Shown here piece by piece: positions 33,862-43,100 of a stretch of 64,000 nucleotides of DNA. How positions within the stretch are numbered: the stretch's first letter is position 1; the number at the start of each line of letters is the position of its first letter. This stretch comes from Clostridia bacterium (GTDB taxonomy: Bacteria > Bacillota > Clostridia > Oscillospirales > Acutalibacteraceae). Location: the NCBI GenBank assembly GCA_017466365.1, contig JAFTUG010000008.1, positions 31,511 to 95,510 on the forward strand. Direction: 5' to 3'. Both the position numbers and the translations under genes were made by a program. Below the pieces are notes generated by a model, which worked only from the letters and a program-made list of their open reading frames with translations, did no database searches and was not told where the DNA came from.

Positions 33862-35241
33862 ATGATACATTGTTATAAACTCGGCGGTCTGAATATCGTT
33901 CTCGATATTTTTTCGGGTTCGGTTCATGTTGTTGATGAGGTTGCATACGACATAATCGAAATGTATGAAACAGAGAGCCGTGAAGAAATTATCTCGAAAA
34001 TTCTTGCAAAATATCCTGACCGTGAGGATGTTACAAAGGAAGAAATTGAGGATTGCTTTGAGCAGCTTGAACAGCTCCGTTCAGCAGGCAAGCTCTTTAC
34101 TCCCGATACCTTTGAACCCATGGCAGGCGACCTTAAGAAAAAGACTTCGGGTGTTATAAAGGCCCTTTGTCTTCATATTGCTCATACCTGCAATCTCAAC
34201 TGCTCATATTGCTTTGCGAGTCAGGGCAATTACCATGGCGACAGAGCAGTTATGAGCTTTGAGGTTGGTAAGCGTGCGCTCGATTTCCTTATTGAAAATT
34301 CGGGCAGCCGCAGAAATCTTGAGGTTGACTTCTTTGGCGGCGAGCCTCTTATGAATTTTGAGGTTGTGAAGCAGCTTGTTGAATATGCACGCTCCGTTGA
34401 GAAAGAGGCAGGCAAGAATTTCCGTTTTACACTTACAACAAACGGTGTTCTCGTTGATGATGATGTTATTGAATTCTCAAACCGTGAAATGAGCAACGTT
34501 GTTTTAAGCCTTGACGGCAGAAAAGAAGTGCATGACCGTTTCCGCGTTGACTATGCAGGCAACGGAAGCTGGGAAAAGATTGTTCCGAAGTTTCAGAAAT
34601 TTGTTCAGGCAAGAGGCAATAAGAATTATTATATGAGGGGTACCTTCACCCATGCAAACCCCGATTTCCTTGAGGATATAAAGCAAATGCTTGACCTCGG
34701 ATTTACGGAGCTGAGCATGGAACCTGTTGTTTGTGCACCCGATGACCCCTCTGCCTTAACGCAGGAGGATTTGCCTGTTGTTCTTGACCAATATGAAAAG
34801 CTTGCGGAGCTTATGCTTAAAAAACATAAAGAGGGTAAGCCCTTTACCTTCTATCACTACATGATAGACCTCAAGGGCGGTCCGTGCATCTACAAGAGGA
34901 TTTCGGGCTGCGGCTCGGGAACAGAATATATGGCTGTTACTCCGTGGGGTGATCTTTATCCCTGCCACCAGTTTGTCGGCGAAGAAAAATTTAAGCTCGG
35001 CGATATCTGGAACGGTGTTGACAACCACGAAATTCAGAAAGATTTTGAGTCCTGCAACGTTTACGCAAGACCCGAATGCAAGGATTGCTGGGCAAAGCTC
35101 TATTGCTCGGGCGGCTGCGCCGCAAACGGCTATCATGCAACAGGCTCTGTCAAAGGAATCTATGAATACGGCTGTGAGCTTTTCAGAAAACGCATGGAAT
35201 GTGCTATTATGCTTGAAGCCGCAAAGGCAGTTGAGGAATAA
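33862..35241 (+). CDS. scfB: Radical SAM SCIFF maturase (thioether-forming)
   Basis: The 459-residue enzyme is the partner of the SCIFF peptide. An N-terminal precursor-recognition region (~1-95) is followed by the radical SAM CxxxCxxC cluster at C110, C114 and C117 (CNLNCSYC) and FFGGEPLMN. The C-terminal SPASM domain has many cysteines (GPCIYKRISGCGSG, YPCHQF, PECKDCWAKLYCSGGC) for auxiliary Fe-S clusters. It makes Cys-to-alpha-carbon or similar thioether links in the core peptide. ATG 33862 follows AGGTGA; the ORF extends upstream through the terminator and is not used. Its stop overlaps the next start (TAATG). Confidence 0.95.
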   Translation: MIHCYKLGGLNIVLDIFSGSVHVVDEVAYDIIEMYETESREEIISKILAKYPDREDVTKEEIEDCFEQLEQLRSAGKLFTPDTFEPMAGDLKKKTSGVIKALCLHIAHTCNLNCSYCFASQGNYHGDRAVMSFEVGKRALDFLIENSGSRRNLEVDFFGGEPLMNFEVVKQLVEYARSVEKEAGKNFRFTLTTNGVLVDDDVIEFSNREMSNVVLSLDGRKEVHDRFRVDYAGNGSWEKIVPKFQKFVQARGNKNYYMRGTFTHANPDFLEDIKQMLDLGFTELSMEPVVCAPDDPSALTQEDLPVVLDQYEKLAELMLKKHKEGKPFTFYHYMIDLKGGPCIYKRISGCGSGTEYMAVTPWGDLYPCHQFVGEEKFKLGDIWNGVDNHEIQKDFESCNVYARPECKDCWAKLYCSGGCAANGYHATGSVKGIYEYGCELFRKRMECAIMLEAAKAVEE

Positions 35242-36590
35242 TGAAAACCCCGATTTGCAATTTTGTAAATGAATATAACAAAAGCGGTAAACTCCGTTTG
35301 CACATGCCCGGTCATAAGGGCAAGGATTTTCTCGGCATTGAGGGTTATGACATAACAGAAATCGACGGCGCGGACGTGCTTTATAATGCAAACGGCATAA
35401 TCAGAGAGAGCGAAGAAAATGCGGCAAAGCTTTTCGGCACGGCAAAAACGGTTTATTCTGCCGAAGGCTCGTCGCTTTCTATCCGTGCAATGCTTTATCT
35501 GGCAACTCTTTATGCAAAAGAAAACGGCAGAAAACCGATTATCGCCGCAGGCAGAAATGCCCACAGAGTTTTTATGACCGCTGCTGCACTTCTTGATTTT
35601 GAAATTGTGTGGATATTTCCCGAAAAGAGCGGAAATATAATTTCCTGCGATATTTCGCCCGATTATCTCGATGCATTTCTTTCCGAAATAACGGAAAAAC
35701 CCGTTGCGGTTTATATCACAAGCCCGGATTATCTCGGCAATATCGCCGATATAAAAGGTATTTCGGAGGTCTGCAAAAAACACGGCGTATTGCTTCTTGT
35801 TGATAATGCCCACGGTGCATATCTTCGTTTTTTGCCTGAAAACATGCACCCGATTTCGCTCGGTGCGGATATTTGCTGCGATTCCTCGCATAAAACTCTG
35901 CCCGTTTTAACGGGCGGCGCATATCTTCATATTTCGGATGGTGCGCCCGATATAATGAGCGCTTATGCTGAAAACGCAATGTCGCTTTTTGCATCAACAA
36001 GCCCGTCATATATCATAATGCAGTCGCTTGATATGGCAAATAAATATATTGCCGACGGATATCTCGAAAAGCTTGAAAAAACTGCCAATGCAGTCAATAA
36101 ACTGAAAAATCAGCTTTCGGAATATGGCTTTGAGCTTATCGGAAACGAACCGATGAAGCTTACCTTATCTCCGAAAAATATTGGATATACGGGCGAAGAA
36201 ATTGCAGGTGTTCTTTCGGAAAACGGAATTGAATGCGAATTTTCCGACCCTGATTTTACCGTTATGATGTTCACTCCGGAAATCGGTAATGATGAAATTG
36301 AGCTTGTCGGAAATATTCTTCTTTCAATTGAAAAGAAAGAAGCGATAACCGAAAATCCTCCCGTTTTGTCAATGCCCGAAAAGGCTTTGTCTGTAAGAAA
36401 AGCTGTTTTTTCTGCATCGGAAGAAATCGATATTTCGGAATGCGAAGGCAGAATTCTTTCTTCTGCGGCAATAAGTTGTCCGCCCGCAATTCCGATAACG
36501 GTATGCGGTGAAATTATTGATAAATCCGCAATAAAATGCTTTAAGTATTACGGCATCAAAAAGTGCCGAGTTGTTAAAAAATTACCTTGA
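35241..36590 (+). CDS. PLP-dependent Orn/Lys/Arg decarboxylase-family protein
   Basis: The 449-residue protein has the major-domain motifs of the Orn/Lys/Arg decarboxylase family. LHMPGHKGKDF lies near the N-terminus, SAEGSSLSIRAML follows, then VDNAHGAYL (Asp188, His191) and DSSHKTLPVLTGG with the PLP lysine at K218. It is shorter than full biosynthetic decarboxylases and similar to the YaaO/SpeA-like group of Firmicutes. The amino acid substrate is not readable. ATG 35241 overlaps the scfB stop by one base, so it is translationally coupled to the SCIFF maturase. A terminator follows at 36601. Confidence 0.85.
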   Translation: MKTPICNFVNEYNKSGKLRLHMPGHKGKDFLGIEGYDITEIDGADVLYNANGIIRESEENAAKLFGTAKTVYSAEGSSLSIRAMLYLATLYAKENGRKPIIAAGRNAHRVFMTAAALLDFEIVWIFPEKSGNIISCDISPDYLDAFLSEITEKPVAVYITSPDYLGNIADIKGISEVCKKHGVLLLVDNAHGAYLRFLPENMHPISLGADICCDSSHKTLPVLTGGAYLHISDGAPDIMSAYAENAMSLFASTSPSYIIMQSLDMANKYIADGYLEKLEKTANAVNKLKNQLSEYGFELIGNEPMKLTLSPKNIGYTGEEIAGVLSENGIECEFSDPDFTVMMFTPEIGNDEIELVGNILLSIEKKEAITENPPVLSMPEKALSVRKAVFSASEEIDISECEGRILSSAAISCPPAIPITVCGEIIDKSAIKCFKYYGIKKCRVVKKLP

Positions 36591-36600
36591 ATAAACAGTT

Positions 36601-36643
36601 ATCACCTTGCAACACTTAAAAGTGAAGGCAGGGTGATTTTTTT
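36601..36643 (+). terminator. Strong hairpin and U-run overlapping the ypeB start
   Basis: ATCACCTTGC (36601-36610) pairs with GCAGGGTGAT (36628-36637), with an inner CACTT/AAGTG stem, and is followed by seven T. It ends the PLP gene, but its 3' arm contains the GGGTGA ribosome site and its U-run contains the likely TTG start of ypeB. Confidence 0.8.
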
Positions 36644-37871
36644 GAGTGTTACAAGAAGAAAATTTATAAGAGTTATTTCATATTTGGTTGCCGTATGCGT
36701 GATTTTTGCGGCAACGGGTCTGTTTTCACAAAGAGCAAAAGCGGGATATGAAGAAACACTCGGTAAGGTACGCATGACAAATCTCGGTTCTCTTTGCGAA
36801 TACTTTCGTGATATAAGTGCAGGGCTTCGGCTTCTTGCTGTTTCGGAGGGTGAGTCCGTTAATGACAGCATTTCTTATGTCACGGCGAGAATCATGGGAG
36901 CAAGAGGTTGTCTTAACGGCTTCGACAGCAAAAAGATAAAAAATACGGATAAATTCATAAATACCGTTGCAAGCTTTACGGACAGCTTTTCGGGAAGCAG
37001 CGAGCAGAGAAAAATTGCAATTTACCTTTCAGAATATGCGCAGGAGGTTTATTATCACCTTAACGATGTTTCTTCCGCAATAATGAACGGCGCATATTCA
37101 CTTACCGAATACGGAAGCATTTACGAGAATGAAGGGCTGCCGTATTTTGAAGAATATGTTGATTATTCAAACGGAAATGAGAAAGAGCTTTTCGGTGCGG
37201 CGGCACCTGCATCGGCAAGTGAAAACGGCTCGATTATCAGCGGGAAAGAGGAAATAACCGAGGAGACAGCAAAAAATATTGCAAGCTCTGTTACGGGCAT
37301 AAATTCCGCACTTTGGAGAGAAAATAAAATAAAAAATGCTGCCTATTCATTCTGTCACGGTGATGTTGCGGTTGAAATAAGCAAATCGGGGCATGTTTGC
37401 AGGCTGATAAATCCCAAGCCCTGCAAAACAGCCGAATTATCTGTTGACGAAGCGGAAGAAAAAGCGGCGGAATATCTGGAAAAACTCGGTTATGCAGATG
37501 CGGTTGCGGTGAAACGTGAAATCAGCGAATTCACCGCCTCTTTTTTATTTTATCCGGAGGTGAACGGAGTTTTGCTTATGACTTCTCCCATTGAAATTCA
37601 GCTTTGCAGGGCAAGCGGAGATACTGTTTTTCTTGATGCCCTCGGTTACATGAAAAAATACAGGGATGATATTTTTCCTCCCGAAGAATTGCCGGATATA
37701 AGAACATTTCTGCCTGAAAATCTCACTTTAAAGCAAAGCTTTTATTGCTTTACGAAATTTGACGGCAAAGAAAAAATATGTGTTCTTTCGCTGTGTGAGA
37801 GTGAGGGCTGTTATTACCGTGTCTATACAGACCTCGAATCGCTTAAAATAATTAAAATTGAATTTGCATAA
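36642..37871 (+). CDS. ypeB: YpeB-like germination protein
   Basis: The ~409-residue protein has an N-terminal basic stretch and one membrane helix (RKFIRVISYLVAVCVIFAAT). A helical region follows (~40-170), then two YpeB/PepSY-like repeats (ITEETAKNIASSVTGIN, LSVDEAEEKAAEYLEKLGYAD). YpeB is needed with SleB for spore cortex lysis at germination; no sleB is next to it here. No ATG is available before residue ~48. I choose TTG 36642 (MSVTRRKF...), with GTG 36633 as alternative; either start lies within the hairpin and U-run of the preceding terminator, which is odd. Confidence 0.75.
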   Translation: MSVTRRKFIRVISYLVAVCVIFAATGLFSQRAKAGYEETLGKVRMTNLGSLCEYFRDISAGLRLLAVSEGESVNDSISYVTARIMGARGCLNGFDSKKIKNTDKFINTVASFTDSFSGSSEQRKIAIYLSEYAQEVYYHLNDVSSAIMNGAYSLTEYGSIYENEGLPYFEEYVDYSNGNEKELFGAAAPASASENGSIISGKEEITEETAKNIASSVTGINSALWRENKIKNAAYSFCHGDVAVEISKSGHVCRLINPKPCKTAELSVDEAEEKAAEYLEKLGYADAVAVKREISEFTASFLFYPEVNGVLLMTSPIEIQLCRASGDTVFLDALGYMKKYRDDIFPPEELPDIRTFLPENLTLKQSFYCFTKFDGKEKICVLSLCESEGCYYRVYTDLESLKIIKIEFA

Positions 37872-37877
37872 TTTTTC

Positions 37878-37906
37878 TTTACGAAATAAGAATAATGTGG
37901 TAATAT
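37878..37906 (+). promoter_or_regulatory. Possible promoter of the phosphoesterase gene
   Basis: TTTACG (37878-37883) and TAATAT (37901-37906) are separated by 17 bp, 25 bp before ATG 37932. The -35 is only a partial match. Confidence 0.45.
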
Positions 37907-37931
37907 AAAATCATTCAAAGGAGGTATAAAA

Positions 37932-39371
37932 ATGAAAAGAATATTAAAAACGGTTTCTCTTATTATGGCAATTCTTATGCTTATGCAAATTCCGTTTGCG
38001 GCAAATGCCGCTTTTGATGCTCCTGCCCTCACAAGAGGCGAGTGGGATGAGCTTTATGAGGAATATTGCGATGAAAATACCCTTCCCATGCTTTGCGTCG
38101 GCGCAGATGAAAACTCCGTAAGCCTTGTGTGGCATGCCGATAAAGAAAAGGCACAGCCCAAGGTACGCCTCGCAAAGAATAAAAACATGAGCGGCTATGT
38201 TGAGTTTACAGGCAAAACCACTGAAGCGGAAAACGATGAGCAGGTTGTTTGCCGTGTAGTTATGGATGGTCTCGAGGAAAACACAACATACTATTATAAA
38301 TGGTATTCCGATAACGGCTGGAGCAAGGCTTATAAATACGAAACAAAGTCGTTCAGCGACCATAAGGCGCTTGTTGTGGGCGATATTCAGATCGGCGGAC
38401 AGACGGAGGATTCAAGTGTTCAGTCCGATGTAGGCTATAACTGGAATAACGTTCTTGCAGAGGCTTTGCAGGAAAATCCCGATATCAGCTATCTTGTTTC
38501 TCCCGGTGATAACACCTCAACGGGCAAAACAGCCGATGAATGGCAGACTCTTCTCATGCCTGCAGGCGTCAGAAGCATTCCCATGGCTCTCGCAATCGGT
38601 AATCACGATAAAAAAGGTATGACCTATAATTACTACACAAATATGCCCAACGAATATTTCGGCAAGTATTTTGAAGGTCTTGACAGAGATTTCTGGTTCC
38701 GCTACGGCGATGTACTTTATCTTGTTTTCGATGCCTGCTCCGCTTCTGCGGCGGATCATATGGCAATGGCAAAGGAAGCAACGGAAAAGAATCCCGATGC
38801 GAAGTGGAGAATCGGCATCATGCATCAGGCTTTGTTCGGCCCTTCGGTATGTGCGTTCAGCACCGAAACACAGATTCTTCTCAATGCTGTGTTTACTCCG
38901 ATTTTTGATACGTTTGATGTTGATCTTGTTCTTACCGGTCACAGTCATATGCAGGGCCGCTCACACTTCATGTATGAAAGCATGACAATCGGCAGGGCTG
39001 AAAGCGGAAAAACATATACCGACCCTCTCGGTACGGTATATCTCAACACAAATGCATTCTGCGATCACAGCAGCTTTGAAGAATACGAATTTCTTAATCT
39101 TCCCTATGTTGCTTACAGCTTCGGAAAAAATGATGTTACAACATACACAACCCTCGATTTCAAGGGTGATACAATGAAAATCGAAACCATGAGAGGCGAT
39201 AACAGCGAGTTACTTGATTCGCTCACAATTGTAAAAACCGACGATGACCATAACGATGACGGTATTCTCAAGAAATTCCACCGACTTCTTTATAAGGTTG
39301 TTGAAGTGCTTGGCTGGGTATACCTTGAAGGTGATAAAATTACAGTAGCCATCAGAGGTGGACATTTTTAA
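37932..39371 (+). CDS. Secreted purple-acid-phosphatase-like metallophosphoesterase
   Basis: The 479-residue protein has a signal peptide (cleavage near ANA-AF). An N-terminal fibronectin/PAP-type domain (~45-140: SVSLVWHADKEKAQPKVRL, TTYYYKWYSDNGWSKAY) precedes a metallophosphatase domain. That domain has VVGDIQIGG, SPGDNTS, AIGNHDKKG, IGIMHQA and LTGHSHMQGRS. The first motif is GDIQ rather than DxH, as in PAP relatives. It probably releases phosphate from extracellular esters. ATG 37932 follows AAAGGAGG. A strong terminator follows. The larger protein at 53608 has the same domain pair in its second half. Confidence 0.85.
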   Translation: MKRILKTVSLIMAILMLMQIPFAANAAFDAPALTRGEWDELYEEYCDENTLPMLCVGADENSVSLVWHADKEKAQPKVRLAKNKNMSGYVEFTGKTTEAENDEQVVCRVVMDGLEENTTYYYKWYSDNGWSKAYKYETKSFSDHKALVVGDIQIGGQTEDSSVQSDVGYNWNNVLAEALQENPDISYLVSPGDNTSTGKTADEWQTLLMPAGVRSIPMALAIGNHDKKGMTYNYYTNMPNEYFGKYFEGLDRDFWFRYGDVLYLVFDACSASAADHMAMAKEATEKNPDAKWRIGIMHQALFGPSVCAFSTETQILLNAVFTPIFDTFDVDLVLTGHSHMQGRSHFMYESMTIGRAESGKTYTDPLGTVYLNTNAFCDHSSFEEYEFLNLPYVAYSFGKNDVTTYTTLDFKGDTMKIETMRGDNSELLDSLTIVKTDDDHNDDGILKKFHRLLYKVVEVLGWVYLEGDKITVAIRGGHF

Positions 39372-39383
39372 ATAATGAATACG

Positions 39384-39415
39384 AAGGGCTGTCTTTTAAC
39401 AAGGCAGCCCTTTTT
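39384..39415 (+). terminator. Intrinsic terminator after the phosphoesterase
   Basis: A 12-bp stem (AAGGGCTGTCTT with AAGGCAGCCCTT, one G-U) with loop TTAAC is followed by a T-run (CCTTTTTATA). Confidence 0.88.
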
Positions 39416-39485
39416 ATAAAAATGAAATTCTGAAAGTCCTTTTTATGGGACACCTCTCTTGCTATAATAAAGACAATAAAACAGA

Positions 39486-39503
39486 CGAACAAAAGGATGT
39501 TCG
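39486..39503. promoter_or_regulatory. CGAACA-N6-TGTTCG inverted repeat
   Basis: A perfect inverted repeat with SOS-like half sites lies 262 bp upstream of the small membrane protein. Spacing (6) is wider than in the usual Firmicutes LexA box, so its role is uncertain. Confidence 0.35.
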
Positions 39504-39600
39504 GTAAAAAATAAAAGATTTTTTGTGATTTTTGTTGAAAAAACTCGCTGTATGCAGATGATTTTTCTCTGCGCTCCACTACTTATTGTGGTATATTTGT

Positions 39601-39629
39601 TTGACATAACGCATATGTTGTGGTATAAT
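39601..39629 (+). promoter_or_regulatory. Upstream consensus promoter (P1) of the small membrane protein
   Basis: Perfect TTGACA (39601-39606) and TATAAT (39624-39629) are spaced by 17 bp. Confidence 0.8.
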
Positions 39630-39669
39630 ACAGATGAAAATAAAAAGTGCAAAAAATCGAACATTTGTA

Positions 39670-39698
39670 TTGACAAACGAATGTTCGTCTGCTATAAT
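39670..39698 (+). promoter_or_regulatory. Downstream consensus promoter (P2) with embedded LexA-like box
   Basis: Perfect TTGACA (39670-39675) and TATAAT (39693-39698) with a 17-bp spacer. The spacer contains CAAACGAATGTTCG (39674-39687), one mismatch from CGAAC-N4-GTTCG. A repressor bound there would block the promoter. Confidence 0.75.
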
Positions 39699-39707
39699 AA
39701 CAATCAC

Positions 39708-39721
39708 AGAACAAATGTTTA
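39708..39721. promoter_or_regulatory. Second LexA-like box
   Basis: AGAACAAATGTTTA resembles the Bacillus SOS box CGAACRNRYGTTYG, with the outer bases off. It lies about 10 bp downstream of the P2 -10 and 26 bp before the start codon. Confidence 0.5.
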
Positions 39722-39747
39722 TGTTTGTTCGCAAGGGAGGATTTAAA

Positions 39748-40020
39748 ATGACATTTGCAGATATTATCAGAACAGTATTGGAATTTGCAGCAGTTATACT
39801 GCTTATTGTTGGATTTATTAACGAAAAGAAGGTTGTTGCGTTTGAGGTTAAGCTTGCAAGAGCTATCAAAATCCATCTTCGCAACCGCCGTGTACGCAAG
39901 CAGAGAGAAAAGGCTGCCATGCGCGCAAGAATTCAGTCAAGAGCATGTGAGGAAATCTTTGAGGAAGAGCCCGTTCTTACTCTTGTTCACGGCACCGGCA
40001 GTGCTCATCAGGTTGCATAA
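39748..40020 (+). CDS. Small single-pass membrane protein, possibly SOS-controlled
   Basis: The 90-residue protein has one N-terminal helix (IRTVLEFAAVILLIVGFI, ~8-25). A strongly basic stretch follows (KLARAIKIHLRNRRVRKQREKAAMRARIQ, ~35-63), then a short acidic tail. I do not recognise the family. Two perfect promoters and LexA-like boxes precede it, which suggests DNA-damage control; small membrane proteins such as YneA and SidA block division in other SOS systems. That role is inference only. ATG 39748 follows GGGAGG; a longer ORF to 39634 runs through the promoter. A UUCG-capped terminator follows. Confidence 0.7.
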   Translation: MTFADIIRTVLEFAAVILLIVGFINEKKVVAFEVKLARAIKIHLRNRRVRKQREKAAMRARIQSRACEEIFEEEPVLTLVHGTGSAHQVA

Positions 40021-40041
40021 ATTTCTTTCATATTTTATTGC

Positions 40042-40079
40042 AAAAAGAAGGCGTGCTTCGGCATGTCTTCTTTTTGTTT
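40042..40079 (+). terminator. Intrinsic terminator with TTCG tetraloop
   Basis: A 15-bp stem (AAAAAGAAGGCGTGC with GCATGTCTTCTTTTT, two G-U pairs) closes TTCG and runs into TTTTTGTTTG. Confidence 0.9.
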
Positions 40080-40137
40080 GCATTTTGAATTGTTTGGTGT
40101 TATTATGTATACAGAAATCGCATCAGGAGGAAAACAT

Positions 40138-43100
40138 ATGAAACATACTCTCAAAAAATCATTGGCAATAATTCTTGCGGCAGCGACGATCCTCTGCTGT
40201 GCACCGCTTTCGGGTATCGCCGACCTCGACCTGCCCGAATTCGGAGGATTTCAAAAGCTTGCCGATTCCGTGTCGGATTTCTTCGACGGTTTTGCAACAA
40301 AGGCGGAGGCTGCAACAAGCGGCACCTGCGGCGAAAATCTTACCTGGACACTTGATAAAACTACAGGTGTGCTTGAAATCAGCGGTACGGGGGAAATGTA
40401 TAACTATGAACAGTATAAGAGTCCTTTGAATAATGGTAGTATAAAAAGCATAACAATCGGTAACGGCGTAACAAGCATAGGTGATTATGCGTTCTGTGGT
40501 TGCACCAGCCTCACAAGCGTAACAATCCCCGACAGCGTAACAAGCATAGGCGATTATGCGTTCCAGTCTTGCATAGAACTTACAAGCATAACCATCCCAG
40601 ATAGCGTAACAAGCATAGGCATTTATGCGTTCGAATATTGCACCGGCCTCACAAGCGTAACAATCAGCAACAGCGTAACAAGCATAGGCGATTGGACGTT
40701 CCGGTCTTGCATAGAACTTACAAGCATAACCATCCCCGACGGCGTAACAAGCATAGGTGATTATGCGTTCTGTGGTTGCACCAGCCTCACAAGCGTAACA
40801 ATCCCCGACAGCGTAACAAGCATAGGCAATCAAGCGTTCTCTGGTTGCGGCTTCACAAGCATAACAATCCCCGACAGCGTAACAAGCATAGGCGATTTGG
40901 CGTTCTCTGCTTGCGACCTCACAAGCATAACAATCCCTGACAGCGTAACAAGCATAGGCATTTATGCGTTCGAATATTGCGAAAGTCTCACAAGTGTAAC
41001 AATTGGCAAAGGTGTAACAAGCATAGGCTATCGTGCGTTCAAACATTGCACAAGCCTTGCAAGCGTAATAATCCCCGATAGCGTAACAAGCATAGGCGAT
41101 TATGCGTTTTATGTTTGCGACAGTCTCACAAGCGTAACAATCGGCAAAGGCGTAACAAGCATAGGTAGGGATGCGTTCTCTGGATGCACCAGCCTCACAA
41201 GTATAACAATCCCCGACAGTGTGACAAGCATAGGCTCTAATGCGTTCTCTGGTTGCAAAAATATTATAACAATTTACTACGGCGGTTCAGAAGAAGAATG
41301 GAAAAAACTTTCCAACAGACCTTCTGCTGAATTTATCTATTATAACTGCGACACAGGCTCCTCCGATAAAATATCATTCTCGCAAAGCTCGTATACCTGC
41401 TATGAAGGCGAAAGCGTTTATATTTCGGGTGATTTATATGCCAAAGACGGCATAAGCAACATAACGCTCAATTGGAGTTACGGTGACGGCGTTCAGCTCA
41501 ACACTCCCGCTTCAATCATAAATTCCGATGCAAACAATGCAAGCTTCAGCGTTGAAGCAAAGGGCGTTTCCGAGGGAATCCATACCGTTACGGTTTCAAC
41601 CGGTTCGGGAAAAACCGCAAGCTGTGTCATTGAGGTTATGAAAACCCCCGAAAGTGAGCTTGCAGTTACCGTTGAGCCTCTCGGCGGCTCGTATTATCTT
41701 ATTGACGGCGGCTTATATGACAAAAATCTCAACGATGTTTCATCCTTGCAATATAAGGTAACGGTCAGAAATTTCTATATTGCTCCGACGGGAACAACGC
41801 TTGATGAAGAAACAAAAGCAAAACTTAAAATAGAGAATGTAAGTGCAACTGCATCTCTTTCGGATTACTCAAATCTGCTGATTGATATTAATGCCCTTGA
41901 CGAGCTTCGCAATATAGGCGACCTTGAATACAATGAGTCAAAAACGGTAATTGTTGATGTTACTCCCAACGGAGCTGAAATACCTGCAGACGGTGTAACG
42001 CTTGATGTTACCGCAACAGCAGACGGAAAAGACAGCGTGTCTGCTTCAACTCCCATTGAAATCAAAGATAAGCTTTATGAGCCTTATGCAACGGTTTCCT
42101 TTACCGTTATGAATCCGAAAATTAATTACAGCGAAGAAGAATATGATTCCGAAATCATTGAAGCAACTGTCAGAGTCACAAACAAAATTCCTTCATCGTT
42201 TACGGGCAATTCATCAAAGCTTAAGGAGTTTTCAGATTACGATATTACCGTATCCGAAATTGAAATAAACTCCGATGAATCAAGGCTTCTGAAAGATGCC
42301 GGTATAAAATCAAAAAATTCCGATGTTGTTCTTCGTGCAGGTGAAAGCACCGAATTCAAAGCAACTTATCATGTTAATACATGGCGTAAAATGGATAAAA
42401 AAGTTGAGTCGGAAACGATTGGCTTCTCATGCAACATTTCAACCTCTGCAAATTCACCGAGCGACACCAAAAGTGTGACGTTTATCAACGGGGATTATGT
42501 TGAGGAAGCTCCCGAATCCTTTGAAAAAAGATCCGTCAAAGAATTGCTTGAGGAAATGAGAAGTGAATTAAGAAAATGTGATGCTCTGAACGGAACCGAA
42601 AAAAGTCAGGTTGATCTTATTATCTCAGCTCAGATAGCAGCTTTGGAAATATCAGATCTGAAAAACGCATTAAATGCAGCTGAAAAAGTTTATGAATTAA
42701 GCAGCTATATTTCAAATCTTGATAAGAGTTATTATGAAATTGCCGGTGAATGCGTGCTTGATGCTATAGTTGATGAAGCAGATGAAGCCGATGATAAATT
42801 AAAAGAAGTAGTTAAACAAGTCATGGATGAACTCCGTGACAGCGAACAATTCAATACATTTATCAAGTGGTATTACGACCAGAAGAACACCGAAAACAAT
42901 TTAAACACAAAAGTAGAAGGTCGTTGTCCTATTGATATCTATATCTATGACAAAAACGGTAAACAGGTTTTGTCGATAGTCGATAATATAATAACTGCAT
43001 CGGATAAAGAAATCCACGCATTTGTATGTGAAGATGACAAGATAATTTATCTGCCCACCGATGCCGACTATGATATAAAAATCATAGCAACAGGCGACGG

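Noticed and set aside
40159-41046. Antisense ORF of 295 residues with repeated Tyr-Ala-Cys patterns
   Set aside because: It is the complement of the BspA leucine-rich repeats; it has no ribosome site and its composition mirrors the sense codons.
40450-41260. Regular repeats considered as a CRISPR array
   Set aside because: Units are tandem without unique spacers, are in frame and encode leucine-rich repeats.
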